In this document: piece by piece, positions 17,427-25,723 of the stretch
How the letters are laid out: each line of letters starts with the position of its first letter
Position numbering within the stretch: position 1 is the first letter of the stretch
NCBI GenBank assembly: GCA_024743175.1
Contig: JANSXA010000009.1
Coordinates: 1 to 64,000, forward strand
Source of the DNA: Pseudomonadaceae bacterium
GTDB lineage: Bacteria; Pseudomonadota; Gammaproteobacteria; Pseudomonadales; Azotimanducaceae
Direction: 5' to 3'
DNA: 64,000 nt
Position numbers and translations under genes: made by a program
The notes under the pieces: generated by a model
Databases searched by the model: none
What the model was told of the DNA's origin: nothing
The model's input: the letters and a program-made list of their open reading frames with translations, nothing else

Positions 17427-18560
17427 ATGTCTGATTCAGTAAAATTCAGGGGCAGTGGCATTATTGTGCTGGCCGCAATTGTTGTCATCGCTGCGGGCTT
17501 AAAAGCCTCTCAGGATCTGATGGTGCCGTTTCTGCTGGCTGCTTTTATCGCCACTATTGCCGCCACACCCATGTTCTGGTTGCAGAAGAAAGGCCTGCCC
17601 GCGGCATTCTCGCTGCCCGTTGTGATGATTTTCATTGTTCTGTTAGTGTTCCTGTTAGGCGCTCTGGTCACCCAATCGGCTTCCGACTTCACCGCCAAGC
17701 TGCCATTCTACCAGGAACGCCTGCAGGCTTTTCAGCAGGACACCAACCGCTTGCTGCAGCCGATCATCGACCGCACCGGTATCGAAATCAAACTGGAACT
17801 GCTGTACCAGAATTTTTCTCTGAACACGGCGCTGGAAATGGCGGGCACCACACTGGCGCGTCTGGGTGGTGTCCTGAGTAACAGTTTTCTTATCCTGCTG
17901 ACGGTAATTTTCATCCTGGCTGAAGCTGCGAGCTTCCCTCGGAAACTGTCAGATGTGCTGAATGATCCTGAACGTGATCTACCCTATTTCGCGCAGTTTG
18001 CTGAGAACGTCAATCGTTACATCGGTATAAAAACCAGCGTCAGTGTGGTCACAGGCATGATAGTGACGTTGTTCCTCTGGGTGCTGGGCGTCGATTTCCC
18101 CATTTTATGGGGTCTGCTGGCCTTTCTGCTCAATTATGTACCTACCATAGGATCTATCATTGCTGCTGTACCACCACTGATCCTCGCTCTGGTGCAGATC
18201 GGATTCGGCGCAGCAGGCGCTGTCGCGGCAGGTTTTCTGGCTATCAACATCATTATGGGGAACGCGGTAGAGCCACGCTTTATGGGGCGCGGCCTGGGCT
18301 TATCAACCCTGGTCGTGTTTTTATCTCTGGTGGTGTGGGGATGGGTACTTGGACCCGTAGGCATGCTGTTGTCGGTACCCTTGACCATGACCGCAAAAAT
18401 CGCCCTTGAGGCAAACCCGGACACCCGTTGGATAGCGCATCTCCTGGGTCCTGCTGATGCTTTACCACCGCTGGACGGAAACCAGGCACAGATCATCAGC
18501 AGCGCAGCTGATGCAGAGGAAGACACGGATAGCGCAAGCTCGGACAACAGCCGCACATGA
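17427..18560 (+). CDS. AI-2E (PerM) family membrane transporter
   Basis: A 377-residue polytopic protein of the AI-2E/PerM family. Hydrophobic segments are near 10-50, 60-85, 150-170, 205-265 and 275-330, with the family's polar loop after the third helix (KLPFYQERLQAFQQD) and the conserved P-x-x-G-S block (NYVPTIGSIIAAVPP). The name derives from an E. coli AI-2 exporter, but characterised relatives include Na+/H+ antiporters, so substrate is open. A Ser/Asp-rich tail follows. Its stop overlaps the hisC start by 4 bp (ATGA). Confidence 0.88.
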   Translation: MSDSVKFRGSGIIVLAAIVVIAAGLKASQDLMVPFLLAAFIATIAATPMFWLQKKGLPAAFSLPVVMIFIVLLVFLLGALVTQSASDFTAKLPFYQERLQAFQQDTNRLLQPIIDRTGIEIKLELLYQNFSLNTALEMAGTTLARLGGVLSNSFLILLTVIFILAEAASFPRKLSDVLNDPERDLPYFAQFAENVNRYIGIKTSVSVVTGMIVTLFLWVLGVDFPILWGLLAFLLNYVPTIGSIIAAVPPLILALVQIGFGAAGAVAAGFLAINIIMGNAVEPRFMGRGLGLSTLVVFLSLVVWGWVLGPVGMLLSVPLTMTAKIALEANPDTRWIAHLLGPADALPPLDGNQAQIISSAADAEEDTDSASSDNSRT

Positions 18561-19639
18561 GCCGTCACGAACGGCCGAACATCGCGCGGATGCAGGGCTA
18601 TACCTGGGGAGAACAGCCCGAAGATATCCAGACGATCAAGCTCAATACCAATGAAAACCCCTATCCGCCATCACCAGAAGTACAGCGCGCGTTAGCAGAC
18701 ATTGATGTTTCGCGGTTGCGCACCTACCCGCAACCTACCGCTGACTTACTGCGCCAGGCCATCGCACAATCACATGGGCTTGACCGCGACAACGTCGTCG
18801 TAACACACGCCGGTGACGAAGCTCTGCGACTGGCAACAACCACCTTTGTCGAGCCGGGTCGGTCGTTTGGCATGGCCAACCCAAGCTATTCGTTGTATCC
18901 GGTTCTCGCGGCCATTCACGACGCTCACGTGGTCAGCATTGATCTGCAGGCTGACTGGTCCTGGCCTGGGGACTTCGCCACTCAACTCAACAACGCCGGT
19001 GCGCAGTTGACCTGTGTGGTCAATCCTCATGCACCCAGCGGTATCCTGTGTGGCCTGGACAAACTGTCTGAGCTGGCAAAAGATCTGGACGGTGTGCTGC
19101 TGATTGATGAAGCCTATGCAGATTTCATTGATCCCGAGCTCAATCACAACAGCGCCGAGTTACTTTCTAAACATGACAATGTGTTGATCCTGCGAACTTT
19201 CAGCAAAGGTTACAGCCTGGCCGGCCTTCGCTTAGGTTATTTGTTAGGTGATCCACAGCTGATCGATCCGATCATCAGCAAAACGCGTGACAGTTACAAT
19301 ATTGATCATATCTCGCAGATGCTCGGTCTGGCGGCAATTAAAGATCAAGCCTATGCCCAGCACACCTGGCATCAGGTGCGTCTGGCCAGAGACACTCTGC
19401 AGCAGAACCTGGCCCAGCTCGGGTTACCCTCACCACCCAGCCAGACAAATTTTCTGCTGGTCGAAGTACCTCCCACACTGCCTAAGAACGCAAACGCACT
19501 TTATCTGCTGCTGAAAGAGGCCGGTATCCTGGTGCGCCACTTCAATACACCGGAATTAGATTATCGCCTTAGGATAACTGTCGGCACACCAGAGCAGAAC
19601 CAGCATCTGCTGGAAACGCTGACCCGCATTCTGACCTGA
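18557..19639 (+). CDS. hisC: Histidinol-phosphate aminotransferase
   Basis: A 360-residue fold-type I PLP enzyme with the HisC signature. Seen: the substrate-binding start IKLNTNENPYPPSP, YPQPTADLL, DEAYADF with the cofactor-binding Asp, Schiff-base Lys217 in RTFSKGYSLAGLRLGY, and the C-terminal RITVGTPEQN that contacts the phosphate. It would convert imidazole-acetol phosphate to histidinol phosphate. It stands apart from any other his gene here and is translationally coupled to the AI-2E-family gene. Many gammaproteobacteria have two HisC paralogues, one of which acts on aromatic amino acids, so a role in tyrosine/phenylalanine synthesis cannot be excluded. Confidence 0.88.
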   Translation: MSRHERPNIARMQGYTWGEQPEDIQTIKLNTNENPYPPSPEVQRALADIDVSRLRTYPQPTADLLRQAIAQSHGLDRDNVVVTHAGDEALRLATTTFVEPGRSFGMANPSYSLYPVLAAIHDAHVVSIDLQADWSWPGDFATQLNNAGAQLTCVVNPHAPSGILCGLDKLSELAKDLDGVLLIDEAYADFIDPELNHNSAELLSKHDNVLILRTFSKGYSLAGLRLGYLLGDPQLIDPIISKTRDSYNIDHISQMLGLAAIKDQAYAQHTWHQVRLARDTLQQNLAQLGLPSPPSQTNFLLVEVPPTLPKNANALYLLLKEAGILVRHFNTPELDYRLRITVGTPEQNQHLLETLTRILT

Positions 19640-19703
19640 ACGGACTTTGTTTTTAGCGCCAAAAAGCGACATGCTTGGACATTGCAGCAAGTAAATTAAA
19701 GTC

Positions 19704-20177
19704 ATGACTAAACACCTTCTGCGTGCGACTGATATCCAGGAACAGCGCGAAACTCGTACCCAGCATCAGTTTAATGATAAAGCCATCCGGCATTCCAGAA
19801 ACCTGACCGCTGGCACCGACATGCAGCGGATTGGGATACACCTGGTGCGCATTGAATCCGGCTGTGACTCCACCACCCACCATTACCACGACGCTGACGA
19901 GGAATTTATCTACATTCTCTCAGGTCAAGGCATCGCAAAAATTGGTGATGAAACATACCCCGTTGGACCAGGCGATTTCATGGGCTTTCCCGCACCCTCA
20001 CCGGCACACAGCCTGCACAACCCAAATTCCGAAGACCTGGTTTACCTGATGGGTGGTGAGCGTTGGGCGACGGATATTGTTCATTACCCGGATATCAAAC
20101 GCACCATGATCAAAACCCACGGCAAGCGCCGTTGGGCACACTGGCAGGATTTCGAGGAACTGCCACCCCGCGCATGA
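19704..20177 (+). CDS. Cupin-domain protein
   Basis: A 157-residue single-domain cupin. Motif 1 is HHYHDADEEFIYILSG, with two His and Glu ligands plus Gly. Motif 2 is the PGDFMGFPAPSPAH region with the final His ligand. The barrel should bind a divalent metal. Close relatives are annotated only as cupins, some compared with mannose-6-phosphate isomerase or sugar-binding proteins, so the reaction is unknown. It is followed 12 bases later by the rhomboid protease gene on the same strand. Confidence 0.8.
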   Translation: MTKHLLRATDIQEQRETRTQHQFNDKAIRHSRNLTAGTDMQRIGIHLVRIESGCDSTTHHYHDADEEFIYILSGQGIAKIGDETYPVGPGDFMGFPAPSPAHSLHNPNSEDLVYLMGGERWATDIVHYPDIKRTMIKTHGKRRWAHWQDFEELPPRA

Positions 20178-20189
20178 GGTCTAAATCGC

Positions 20190-20951
20190 ATGTTCCCCAT
20201 CCGCGACGAAAACCCAACTCTGCGGCCACCTGTTGCCACCTATGCCATTCTGGGCATGAATATTTTTGTCTGGGTATTTGTGCAGGGGCTCGGCGCCAGT
20301 GAACCTCTCGGGCAGAGTATCTGCCTGTTTGGCCTTATCCCTGCAGACCTGCTGGGTACCGCACCCTCAGGTACTCAGATCCCGCTGGGACAGGGCTGGG
20401 TCTGCCGCCTGAACGGTGATGGCAACCTCAACAGTCTGTTGACCTCCATGTTCATGCACGGGGGGTGGCTGCATATCATTGGCAATATGCTGTTTCTGTG
20501 GGTATTCGGCGACAACGTCGAAGATGTTATGGGACCAGGTCGATTTGTATTGTTCTATCTGCTGTGCGGGCTGGCGGCCGCGGTTGCTCAAATGGCAGCT
20601 GATCCAGCCTCTACCATACCCATGGTGGGTGCTTCCGGGGCTATTGGCGGTGTCATGGGTGCCTACGCTATTCTGTTTCCACGCGCACGCGTCCACCTGC
20701 TGATCATCCTGTTTATCTATGTGACCACTATTTCGGTGCCCGCCATTTTCATGCTTGGCTACTGGTTTCTACTGCAACTGATCTCAGGTGTTGGATCCCT
20801 AGGCGCTAGCGGTGGTGGTGTCGCCTTCTGGGCGCATATCGGCGGCTTTGTTGCCGGCGTGAGTCTGATCACTTTATTCAGGCGCACGGACCTCATCGAA
20901 GCACGGAAACAACTCGTGCGTCGTCCACCGGCTAAACACAACTTATTCTAA
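20190..20951 (+). CDS. Rhomboid-family intramembrane serine protease
   Basis: A 253-residue inner-membrane protease with six or seven helices. The catalytic dyad is Ser149 in GASGAIGG (helix 4) and His216 in FWAHIGGFVAG (helix 6). HGGWLHIIGNMLFLWVFG is the conserved L1/helix-2 segment with the family His and Asn. Unlike GlpG it has no cytoplasmic N-terminal domain. A long periplasmic loop (about 35-80) containing two Cys (ICLFG, VCRLN) precedes the core. Substrates are unknown. Confidence 0.92.
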   Translation: MFPIRDENPTLRPPVATYAILGMNIFVWVFVQGLGASEPLGQSICLFGLIPADLLGTAPSGTQIPLGQGWVCRLNGDGNLNSLLTSMFMHGGWLHIIGNMLFLWVFGDNVEDVMGPGRFVLFYLLCGLAAAVAQMAADPASTIPMVGASGAIGGVMGAYAILFPRARVHLLIILFIYVTTISVPAIFMLGYWFLLQLISGVGSLGASGGGVAFWAHIGGFVAGVSLITLFRRTDLIEARKQLVRRPPAKHNLF

Positions 20952-21044
20952 AAAGCAGAACAATTGCGGCGCGCGCCAGTGGCGTTTTCGTCTGAGGTTC
21001 CTTACTCTTGCTGGCTCTTTTATCAACGGTGAGGGGAACCACCC

Positions 21045-21950
21045 ATGACACAATTACCCGCAGTGAGCCTCGCGGCAGTACCCGGACGCCGCCATCGCAT
21101 TATTGAAATTGCCCAGGAAATCGAAAAGCGCGGCTTTCCTGGTATCTACGGCCCCAGCCTGGGCGATAGCCTGTCTTTGTGTACCGCAATTGCTATGGCG
21201 ACGGAAACCATCGATATCGGTACCAGCATCACACCTATCTATACCCGCAACGTTGCGGACTTTGCCGGTACCGCCGGCTTTATTCACGAGATTTCTAACG
21301 GTCGGTTCCGTTTTGGTGTGGGTGTGAGCCATGCTCCGGCCATGGACCGCTTAGGCATCAAGCAAGGTAAGCCATTGGGTGACATGCGTCAGTTTGTCGA
21401 GGACATCCACGCAGTACCCAGAGTCGGCGACATGCCACACATCGTTCTGGCTACCCTGCGCAACAAAATGATCGCCCTGGCGGAAGAGATTGCTCAAGGT
21501 ATGGTATTTGCCAACGGTGCCCGCTCACATATGGCCAGCTCTCTGAGTGTGCTTTCAGATGGCGCTCGGGTTGGCGCAGATTTTTTCATCGGCAACATGG
21601 TGCCTACCTGCATCAACGATGACAAAAAAGCAGCCATGGCGGTGAACCGAAAAACCCTGACCAGTTACGCGTTTTTGCCCAACTATCGTAATTACTGGAA
21701 AGAAGCAGGCTACGAAGAAGAGATGAACGGCGTTGAAGCCGCTCTGGCGGAAAAAGATCTGGATCGCGTAGCTGAGTGTCTATCTGACCGCTGGTTGGAA
21801 GACACCACCTTGTCAGGCAGCGTAACAGAGGTGCGCGAGGGTATTGAAGCCTGGTTCGATGCCGGTATTAAGACGCCTATTGTCGTGCCTTCTGCAGTGA
21901 GTGGTGGCCAGCTTCAGGCGTTGGAAGATTTGTTTGCGATGTATGACTGA
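21045..21950 (+). CDS. Luciferase-like (LLM class) flavin oxidoreductase
   Basis: A 301-residue TIM-barrel protein of the bacterial luciferase-like monooxygenase superfamily (FMN or F420 dependent). Seen: the N-terminal strand and helix RIIEIAQEIEKRGFPGIYGPS, then TETIDIGTSITPIYTRNV and RFRFGVGVSHAPAMDRLGI, the usual flavin-site block. Many relatives in actinobacteria and marine proteobacteria act on acyl or terpenoid substrates, but nothing in this sequence specifies one. ATG 21045 has GAGGGG eight to ten bases upstream, one of the better ribosome-binding sites in this region. Confidence 0.85.
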   Translation: MTQLPAVSLAAVPGRRHRIIEIAQEIEKRGFPGIYGPSLGDSLSLCTAIAMATETIDIGTSITPIYTRNVADFAGTAGFIHEISNGRFRFGVGVSHAPAMDRLGIKQGKPLGDMRQFVEDIHAVPRVGDMPHIVLATLRNKMIALAEEIAQGMVFANGARSHMASSLSVLSDGARVGADFFIGNMVPTCINDDKKAAMAVNRKTLTSYAFLPNYRNYWKEAGYEEEMNGVEAALAEKDLDRVAECLSDRWLEDTTLSGSVTEVREGIEAWFDAGIKTPIVVPSAVSGGQLQALEDLFAMYD

Positions 21951-21966
21951 GACAAGCTGAGCGGCA

Positions 21967-22464
21967 ATGACAGAAACCGACATGCGTTATATACGCCTGA
22001 TTCGCCACGCAAAATCAGCAGACCCTGAAACCGGACAAACTGACTTTGACCGCGCTTTAAACAAGCGCGGTCGGCGTGACGGCGAAACCATGCAAACCTG
22101 GTACAGCCAACAGCCACACAAAGCCAGTTGGGTGTGGAGTAGCGCAGCCGTGCGGGCAAAACTCACTGCGGCTTACGTCACCAGCGGTTTCAACGCCACT
22201 TTTGTCGAAGACAAGCGTTTGTATCTGGCTTCTGCAGAAGCCTTGTTAGACGTGTTGAAATCAACGCCCGAAGACGTGGTCAGCGTTGCGGTGGTTGCAC
22301 ACAATCCTGGCCTGACACACCTGGCAAACGTTCTGGGAGACGGCCATGTCACGGACAACCTGGTGACGTTTGGTACAGCTCTGTTTTCGACAGAGCTGGC
22401 CTGGCATGATTTGCGCCCGGGCGCCGCCCGCTTTATCAGTCTGGACACACCAAAAACAATTTAA
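21967..22464 (+). CDS. sixA: SixA-type histidine phosphatase
   Basis: A 165-residue histidine phosphatase. The RHAKS motif (LIRHAKSADPE) carries the phospho-accepting His; SSAAVRAKLTA supplies the second Arg; VVAHNPGLTHLAN supplies the second His. SixA dephosphorylates HPt-domain phosphohistidine in phosphorelays, and in E. coli acts on the nitrogen PTS. No such partner is adjacent. A start a few codons downstream (MRYIRLIRHA) is also possible. The gene ends 25 bp from the convergent PadR gene with no visible terminator. Confidence 0.83.
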   Translation: MTETDMRYIRLIRHAKSADPETGQTDFDRALNKRGRRDGETMQTWYSQQPHKASWVWSSAAVRAKLTAAYVTSGFNATFVEDKRLYLASAEALLDVLKSTPEDVVSVAVVAHNPGLTHLANVLGDGHVTDNLVTFGTALFSTELAWHDLRPGAARFISLDTPKTI

Positions 22465-22489
22465 CCTGATCCACTGAGCCGGCGGAGTT

Positions 22490-22906
22490 TTACTGGGTCT
22501 TATGCTGTTTTGCAGACTCTGCTGCCGCTTTTTGCCTGTCGTACTCCCTGCGTACCGAGACCTTCCAGATGCCACCCCAGACTTCCTCTATCGCGGTATG
22601 CAGCTCACGATTCACAGAGCCCACAAATCCCAGCGAGGCCTGCGCTGGGAAATGATCCTGATATTCCGCCAGGAGCGCGACACCTTTCTCAGTCAGACGA
22701 TAGAGCTTTTTTCGCGGGCGGCCGTCAGGCTGCGAATCGTCCCACCTGCCCTCTACATAACCACTCTCTTCAAACGCCATGAGGATGCCATAGACGGTGC
22801 CAACCTTAAGCTGCGCCCTGGTCGCTATTTCGAACCCGTGGGCCACTTTTAATTCAGCAAGTATCTCCAGCGCATGAAACCGTTGTTTTGTCTTGCGTAT
22901 CTCCAT
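22490..22906 (-). CDS. PadR-family transcriptional regulator
   Basis: About 138 residues. The N-terminal winged helix (RFHALEILAELKVAHGFEIA, then VGTVYGILMAFEESGYVEG and GRPRKKLYRLTEKG) is the PadR DNA-binding domain. A short C-terminal helical tail (about 95-138) would form the dimer arm. I chose ATG 22906; a GTG three codons upstream is also open. A strong dyad (22936-22962) sits 30 bases upstream of the start. PadR proteins usually repress, and the most likely targets are itself and the neighbouring gene. The ligand is unknown. Confidence 0.87.
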   Translation of the reverse strand: MEIRKTKQRFHALEILAELKVAHGFEIATRAQLKVGTVYGILMAFEESGYVEGRWDDSQPDGRPRKKLYRLTEKGVALLAEYQDHFPAQASLGFVGSVNRELHTAIEEVWGGIWKVSVRREYDRQKAAAESAKQHKTQ

Positions 22907-22935
22907 GAGAACCACCCTGGCCTGCCATTATTGAC

Positions 22936-22962
22936 TATATATCGGATAATAACCGATATATT
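22936..22962. promoter_or_regulatory. Palindromic operator candidate upstream of padR-like gene
   Basis: TATATATCGG-N7-CCGATATATT is an inverted repeat in which the inner eight bases on each side match perfectly (TATATCGG / CCGATATA). It lies in the AT-rich 64-bp gap between the PadR start and the stop of the RNA methylase gene. A third CGATAT occurs at about 22974. The spacing suits a dimeric winged-helix protein, so autoregulation by the PadR protein is the simplest reading. Confidence 0.6.
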
Positions 22963-22979
22963 TTATATTAGCTCGATAT

Positions 22980-23912
22980 TTATGCGGGTTTTTGTATCCG
23001 CGCCAGATAAAATCCATCCCATAGCCCATCAGGAATAACCCGAATTGAGCGATCCAGATCCGCATGCAGGGACCTGCCTCGCCACTGCGTAAGACCCGGC
23101 AGAATATTATCAATAGCTGCATCAACACCCAACAATTGTGCTTCACTGCGCTGCAACAGATGATTCACAACCAGCTCATTTTCTTCGACACTGAAGGCAC
23201 AGGTGCAGTAAACCAGGACACCACCAGGTTTCAACGCGGCATAGGCTGAACGCAACAGACTCTTCTGCTTACGCTGAGATTCTTTCACTTTGCGCGAGGA
23301 CCAATGTGTATAAGTGGCGGGGGCATCCCAGCGCATGCGCGCCTGTGAACTGCAGGGTGCATCCAACAGCACTCGATCGAACCGCTCCGGTACTGCCCTG
23401 CCAACGCTACGTCCGTCTTTCAGGTAAAACTCAACATTGGTCACGCCACAGCGCTCCAGGTTGGCGCGTAATCGATGGAACCGTCCGGCCACAACTTCAA
23501 CCGCAGCGATCCGGCCGGTATTGCCCATGGCTGCTGCGATGGCCAGAGTCTTACCACCCGGCGCCGCTGCCAGATCGAGAATCTCTTCATCCGCCTGGGG
23601 GTCCAGTACGCGCACAGCGAGCAGGCTGGAAGGGTTCTGCAGATAAATCTGCCCACTTGTTGCCTGTGTCTCTGCGCTTAATGCAATCTCATACGATACC
23701 TGCCTGACGCCATCGAGACCGACTACGCGTTCGCCTACAGTCAACGTTGCACCTGGCCGCAGGGGGTTGTGCCAATAGGCTCTGGTGTGGTCTTTGCTCA
23801 GGAGCCCGATAATGTGAGCAGCTTTATCGATACCGTAAATATCGTTCAGCTGCGCCGCAAACAGATCACGATCCACCAGATCATCCGGCAGCGACACACC
23901 TTCAGCAAACAA
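22980..23912 (-). CDS. RNA cytosine-C5 methyltransferase (RsmB/NOP family)
   Basis: A 310-residue SAM-dependent RNA m5C methylase. Seen: SAM-binding LDLAAAPGGKTLA, then EVVAGRFHRLRANLERCG, DAPCSSQARMRWD (first Cys, motif IV), and YCTCAFSVEENE with the catalytic Cys of motif VI. It lacks the NusB-like N-terminal domain of RsmB and is shorter than RsmF, so the target (rRNA or tRNA) is not assigned. Start is unclear: TTG 23912 or GTG 23897. It lies upstream of the PadR gene on the same strand, separated by the PadR operator candidate. Confidence 0.88.
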   Translation of the reverse strand: MFAEGVSLPDDLVDRDLFAAQLNDIYGIDKAAHIIGLLSKDHTRAYWHNPLRPGATLTVGERVVGLDGVRQVSYEIALSAETQATSGQIYLQNPSSLLAVRVLDPQADEEILDLAAAPGGKTLAIAAAMGNTGRIAAVEVVAGRFHRLRANLERCGVTNVEFYLKDGRSVGRAVPERFDRVLLDAPCSSQARMRWDAPATYTHWSSRKVKESQRKQKSLLRSAYAALKPGGVLVYCTCAFSVEENELVVNHLLQRSEAQLLGVDAAIDNILPGLTQWRGRSLHADLDRSIRVIPDGLWDGFYLARIQKPA

Positions 23913-23948
23913 GGTAATCTACCGGTTCGATCTGATTAAGGAATTGAT

Positions 23949-24620
23949 ATGGAACTGGCCAAACCTGCATTAGACGTGGGTCTCTACACCAATGAAATTG
24001 ACGCTATGTTGGCGTTCTGGCAGGAACAAGTCCATGTCCCCTACAGTGAATTATTGAAAGTAGGCGGCGGGTTACACCAACATCGTCACGCCATTGGCGA
24101 CAGCGTCCTCAAGGTTAACAATCGTCGTGAACCCGTAGCGCAGGATGGGCCCACAGGTTTGAGGATACTGGAAATCTACAGTGACGCTGTCGACAGTCGC
24201 ATAGAGTTACTGGATCCGGACGGCAATGAAGTCTGGATGAGCCCGCAATCTGACGCGCCGGAACAGAACCTGACGCTGCACATGACGGTAAATGACCTTA
24301 CGGCCAGCAGTCACTTTTATAGTGATGTGCTGGGGTTAGAGCGCGATGGCAGTGACACATTCAAAGTCGGTGCTTCGCGGATCAAGCTTGCACAGGGCGA
24401 AGTCAAACCTTTTGAACGGGTTGCTCTGGGCTATCGCTATATGACCATGCAGGTTTTTGACGTTGTCGCCACCCATGCTCAGATACTGTCCAGAGGCGGA
24501 CGTGAAGGCGCGGCGCCGGTAAGGCTTGGCGAAGTCGCCTATATTTCTTTTGTACAGGATCCAGACGGCAACTGGATCGAAATCAGTCAGCGCAAGTCGA
24601 TTACCGGCTCGCTGGATTGA
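23949..24620 (+). CDS. VOC/glyoxalase-fold protein with two modules
   Basis: A 223-residue protein of the vicinal-oxygen-chelate superfamily. Two beta-alpha-beta-beta-beta modules can be seen: residues 1-105 (DVGLYTNEIDAMLAFWQEQV ... IELLDPDGNEVWM) and 108-215 (TLHMTVNDLTASSHFYSDVL ... SFVQDPDGNWIEI). The DPDGN(E/W) turns with a following Glu mark the metal-site ends. Function could be a dioxygenase, lyase or resistance protein. ATG 23949 has AAGGA at seven bases. Divergent from the RNA methylase gene. Confidence 0.8.
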   Translation: MELAKPALDVGLYTNEIDAMLAFWQEQVHVPYSELLKVGGGLHQHRHAIGDSVLKVNNRREPVAQDGPTGLRILEIYSDAVDSRIELLDPDGNEVWMSPQSDAPEQNLTLHMTVNDLTASSHFYSDVLGLERDGSDTFKVGASRIKLAQGEVKPFERVALGYRYMTMQVFDVVATHAQILSRGGREGAAPVRLGEVAYISFVQDPDGNWIEISQRKSITGSLD

Positions 24621-24721
24621 AAGAGCACCCGCGGATGCTTTGGGTCGCACACAAAACAGCTTCCCTCAGCGTCAGCGGCTCCCTAGAATACTGTCCTCTA
24701 ACAAAAGATCGGAGATAATTG

Positions 24722-24901
24722 ATGGGTTTCTTATCTATGCTGCTGCTGGCTGCAATTGCTTATCTGTTATGGCGCATCAGCGATCAGGTGCCGGACATCC
24801 TGTTCCGCCTCAGCGAAATCCAGCGAGACATCGCAGAGATTCGCCGACGCAGCGAAAGCTCAGTTGCACCTGCTGCTAACGATGCTGACGACACACCCTG
24901 A
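24722..24901 (+). CDS. Small single-helix membrane protein
   Basis: A 59-residue protein: one transmembrane helix (about residues 2-18, GFLSMLLLAAIAYLLW), then a polar amphipathic helix (EIQRDIAEIRRR) and an acidic Ala-rich tail. ATG 24722 is preceded by GGAG at seven bases, a convincing start. A second membrane-protein gene follows on the same strand. Function unknown. Confidence 0.6.
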   Translation: MGFLSMLLLAAIAYLLWRISDQVPDILFRLSEIQRDIAEIRRRSESSVAPAANDADDTP

Positions 24902-24935
24902 TCCTTCACTGGTCTGAACACCTCGCTTGCATGTC

Positions 24936-25694
24936 ATGAACTGGCGTATATGGTTGGGCCTGGCGATTACTGCAGTATGGATACTGCTGGGCGTAGCGTA
25001 CATCAGTGTAAATATTGGCTGGGTCACTTTCACGCGTCTTCCCGCCGAAGACCTCGGCAACTTCCTTGAAGGGGCTTTTGCCCCACTTGCGTTCCTGTGG
25101 CTGGTCATTGGTTACTTCCTGCAACAGAAAGAACTCGAACATAATACAGATGCACTGAGGTCACAGGCTGTGGCAATCTCTCGTAGTGCAGAGCAGGCGG
25201 TTATTCAATCTGAAAACCTCGCTGCGAGCGAAGTCCATGCCCGTCAGGAGGCATTCCTGCAGATTGCCCAATCTGTACGTGGTCAGCTGGGCTCCATTTC
25301 CGGCCTGCTGTTTATCTCCAGTCAGGGTACCGGCGGCAATGGTGGCGTTTCCCCACAGGAACAGGCTGAGCTTTTTTCCGCCCAGGGTAGCGGCGTTGAT
25401 CCGGAAGCTTTTTCCCGAAAGTTATTAACCACACACCTGGCACTGGAGGATGAACAGGAGCAGTTCGATCTGTTCTACGGCACCGAAGTGCGCGCACGCC
25501 ACACAAACAATTTCATCTTCACCTTCGAACGCCTGGTGCGCCGTGCAGAAGCTGCGGATACCGAAAGCATTATTACCGATGCTGTACGTGCCAGCGGACA
25601 CGGTTTTTTATATCGCGTGATGAAGCGGCATCAGCGGAACGCACCTGAAGAATGGTCAGATCACACCAAAACCGGGACTCATATCAATTTCTAA
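24936..25694 (+). CDS. Uncharacterised membrane protein with cytoplasmic helical domain
   Basis: About 252 residues. Two N-terminal transmembrane helices (near 7-25 and 45-63) are followed by a long helical region (about 65-115, EHNTDALRSQAVAISRSAEQ) likely to be coiled coil, and a mixed C-terminal domain. I prefer ATG 24936 (MNWRIWLG) over a TTG at 24927. The architecture is like many small sensor-like or scaffold membrane proteins, but no family is recognised. Co-directional with the preceding 59-aa membrane protein. Confidence 0.6.
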   Translation: MNWRIWLGLAITAVWILLGVAYISVNIGWVTFTRLPAEDLGNFLEGAFAPLAFLWLVIGYFLQQKELEHNTDALRSQAVAISRSAEQAVIQSENLAASEVHARQEAFLQIAQSVRGQLGSISGLLFISSQGTGGNGGVSPQEQAELFSAQGSGVDPEAFSRKLLTTHLALEDEQEQFDLFYGTEVRARHTNNFIFTFERLVRRAEAADTESIITDAVRASGHGFLYRVMKRHQRNAPEEWSDHTKTGTHINF

Positions 25695-25723
25695 CATCCG
25701 ACAACACACCTGAGGTCACCTGC

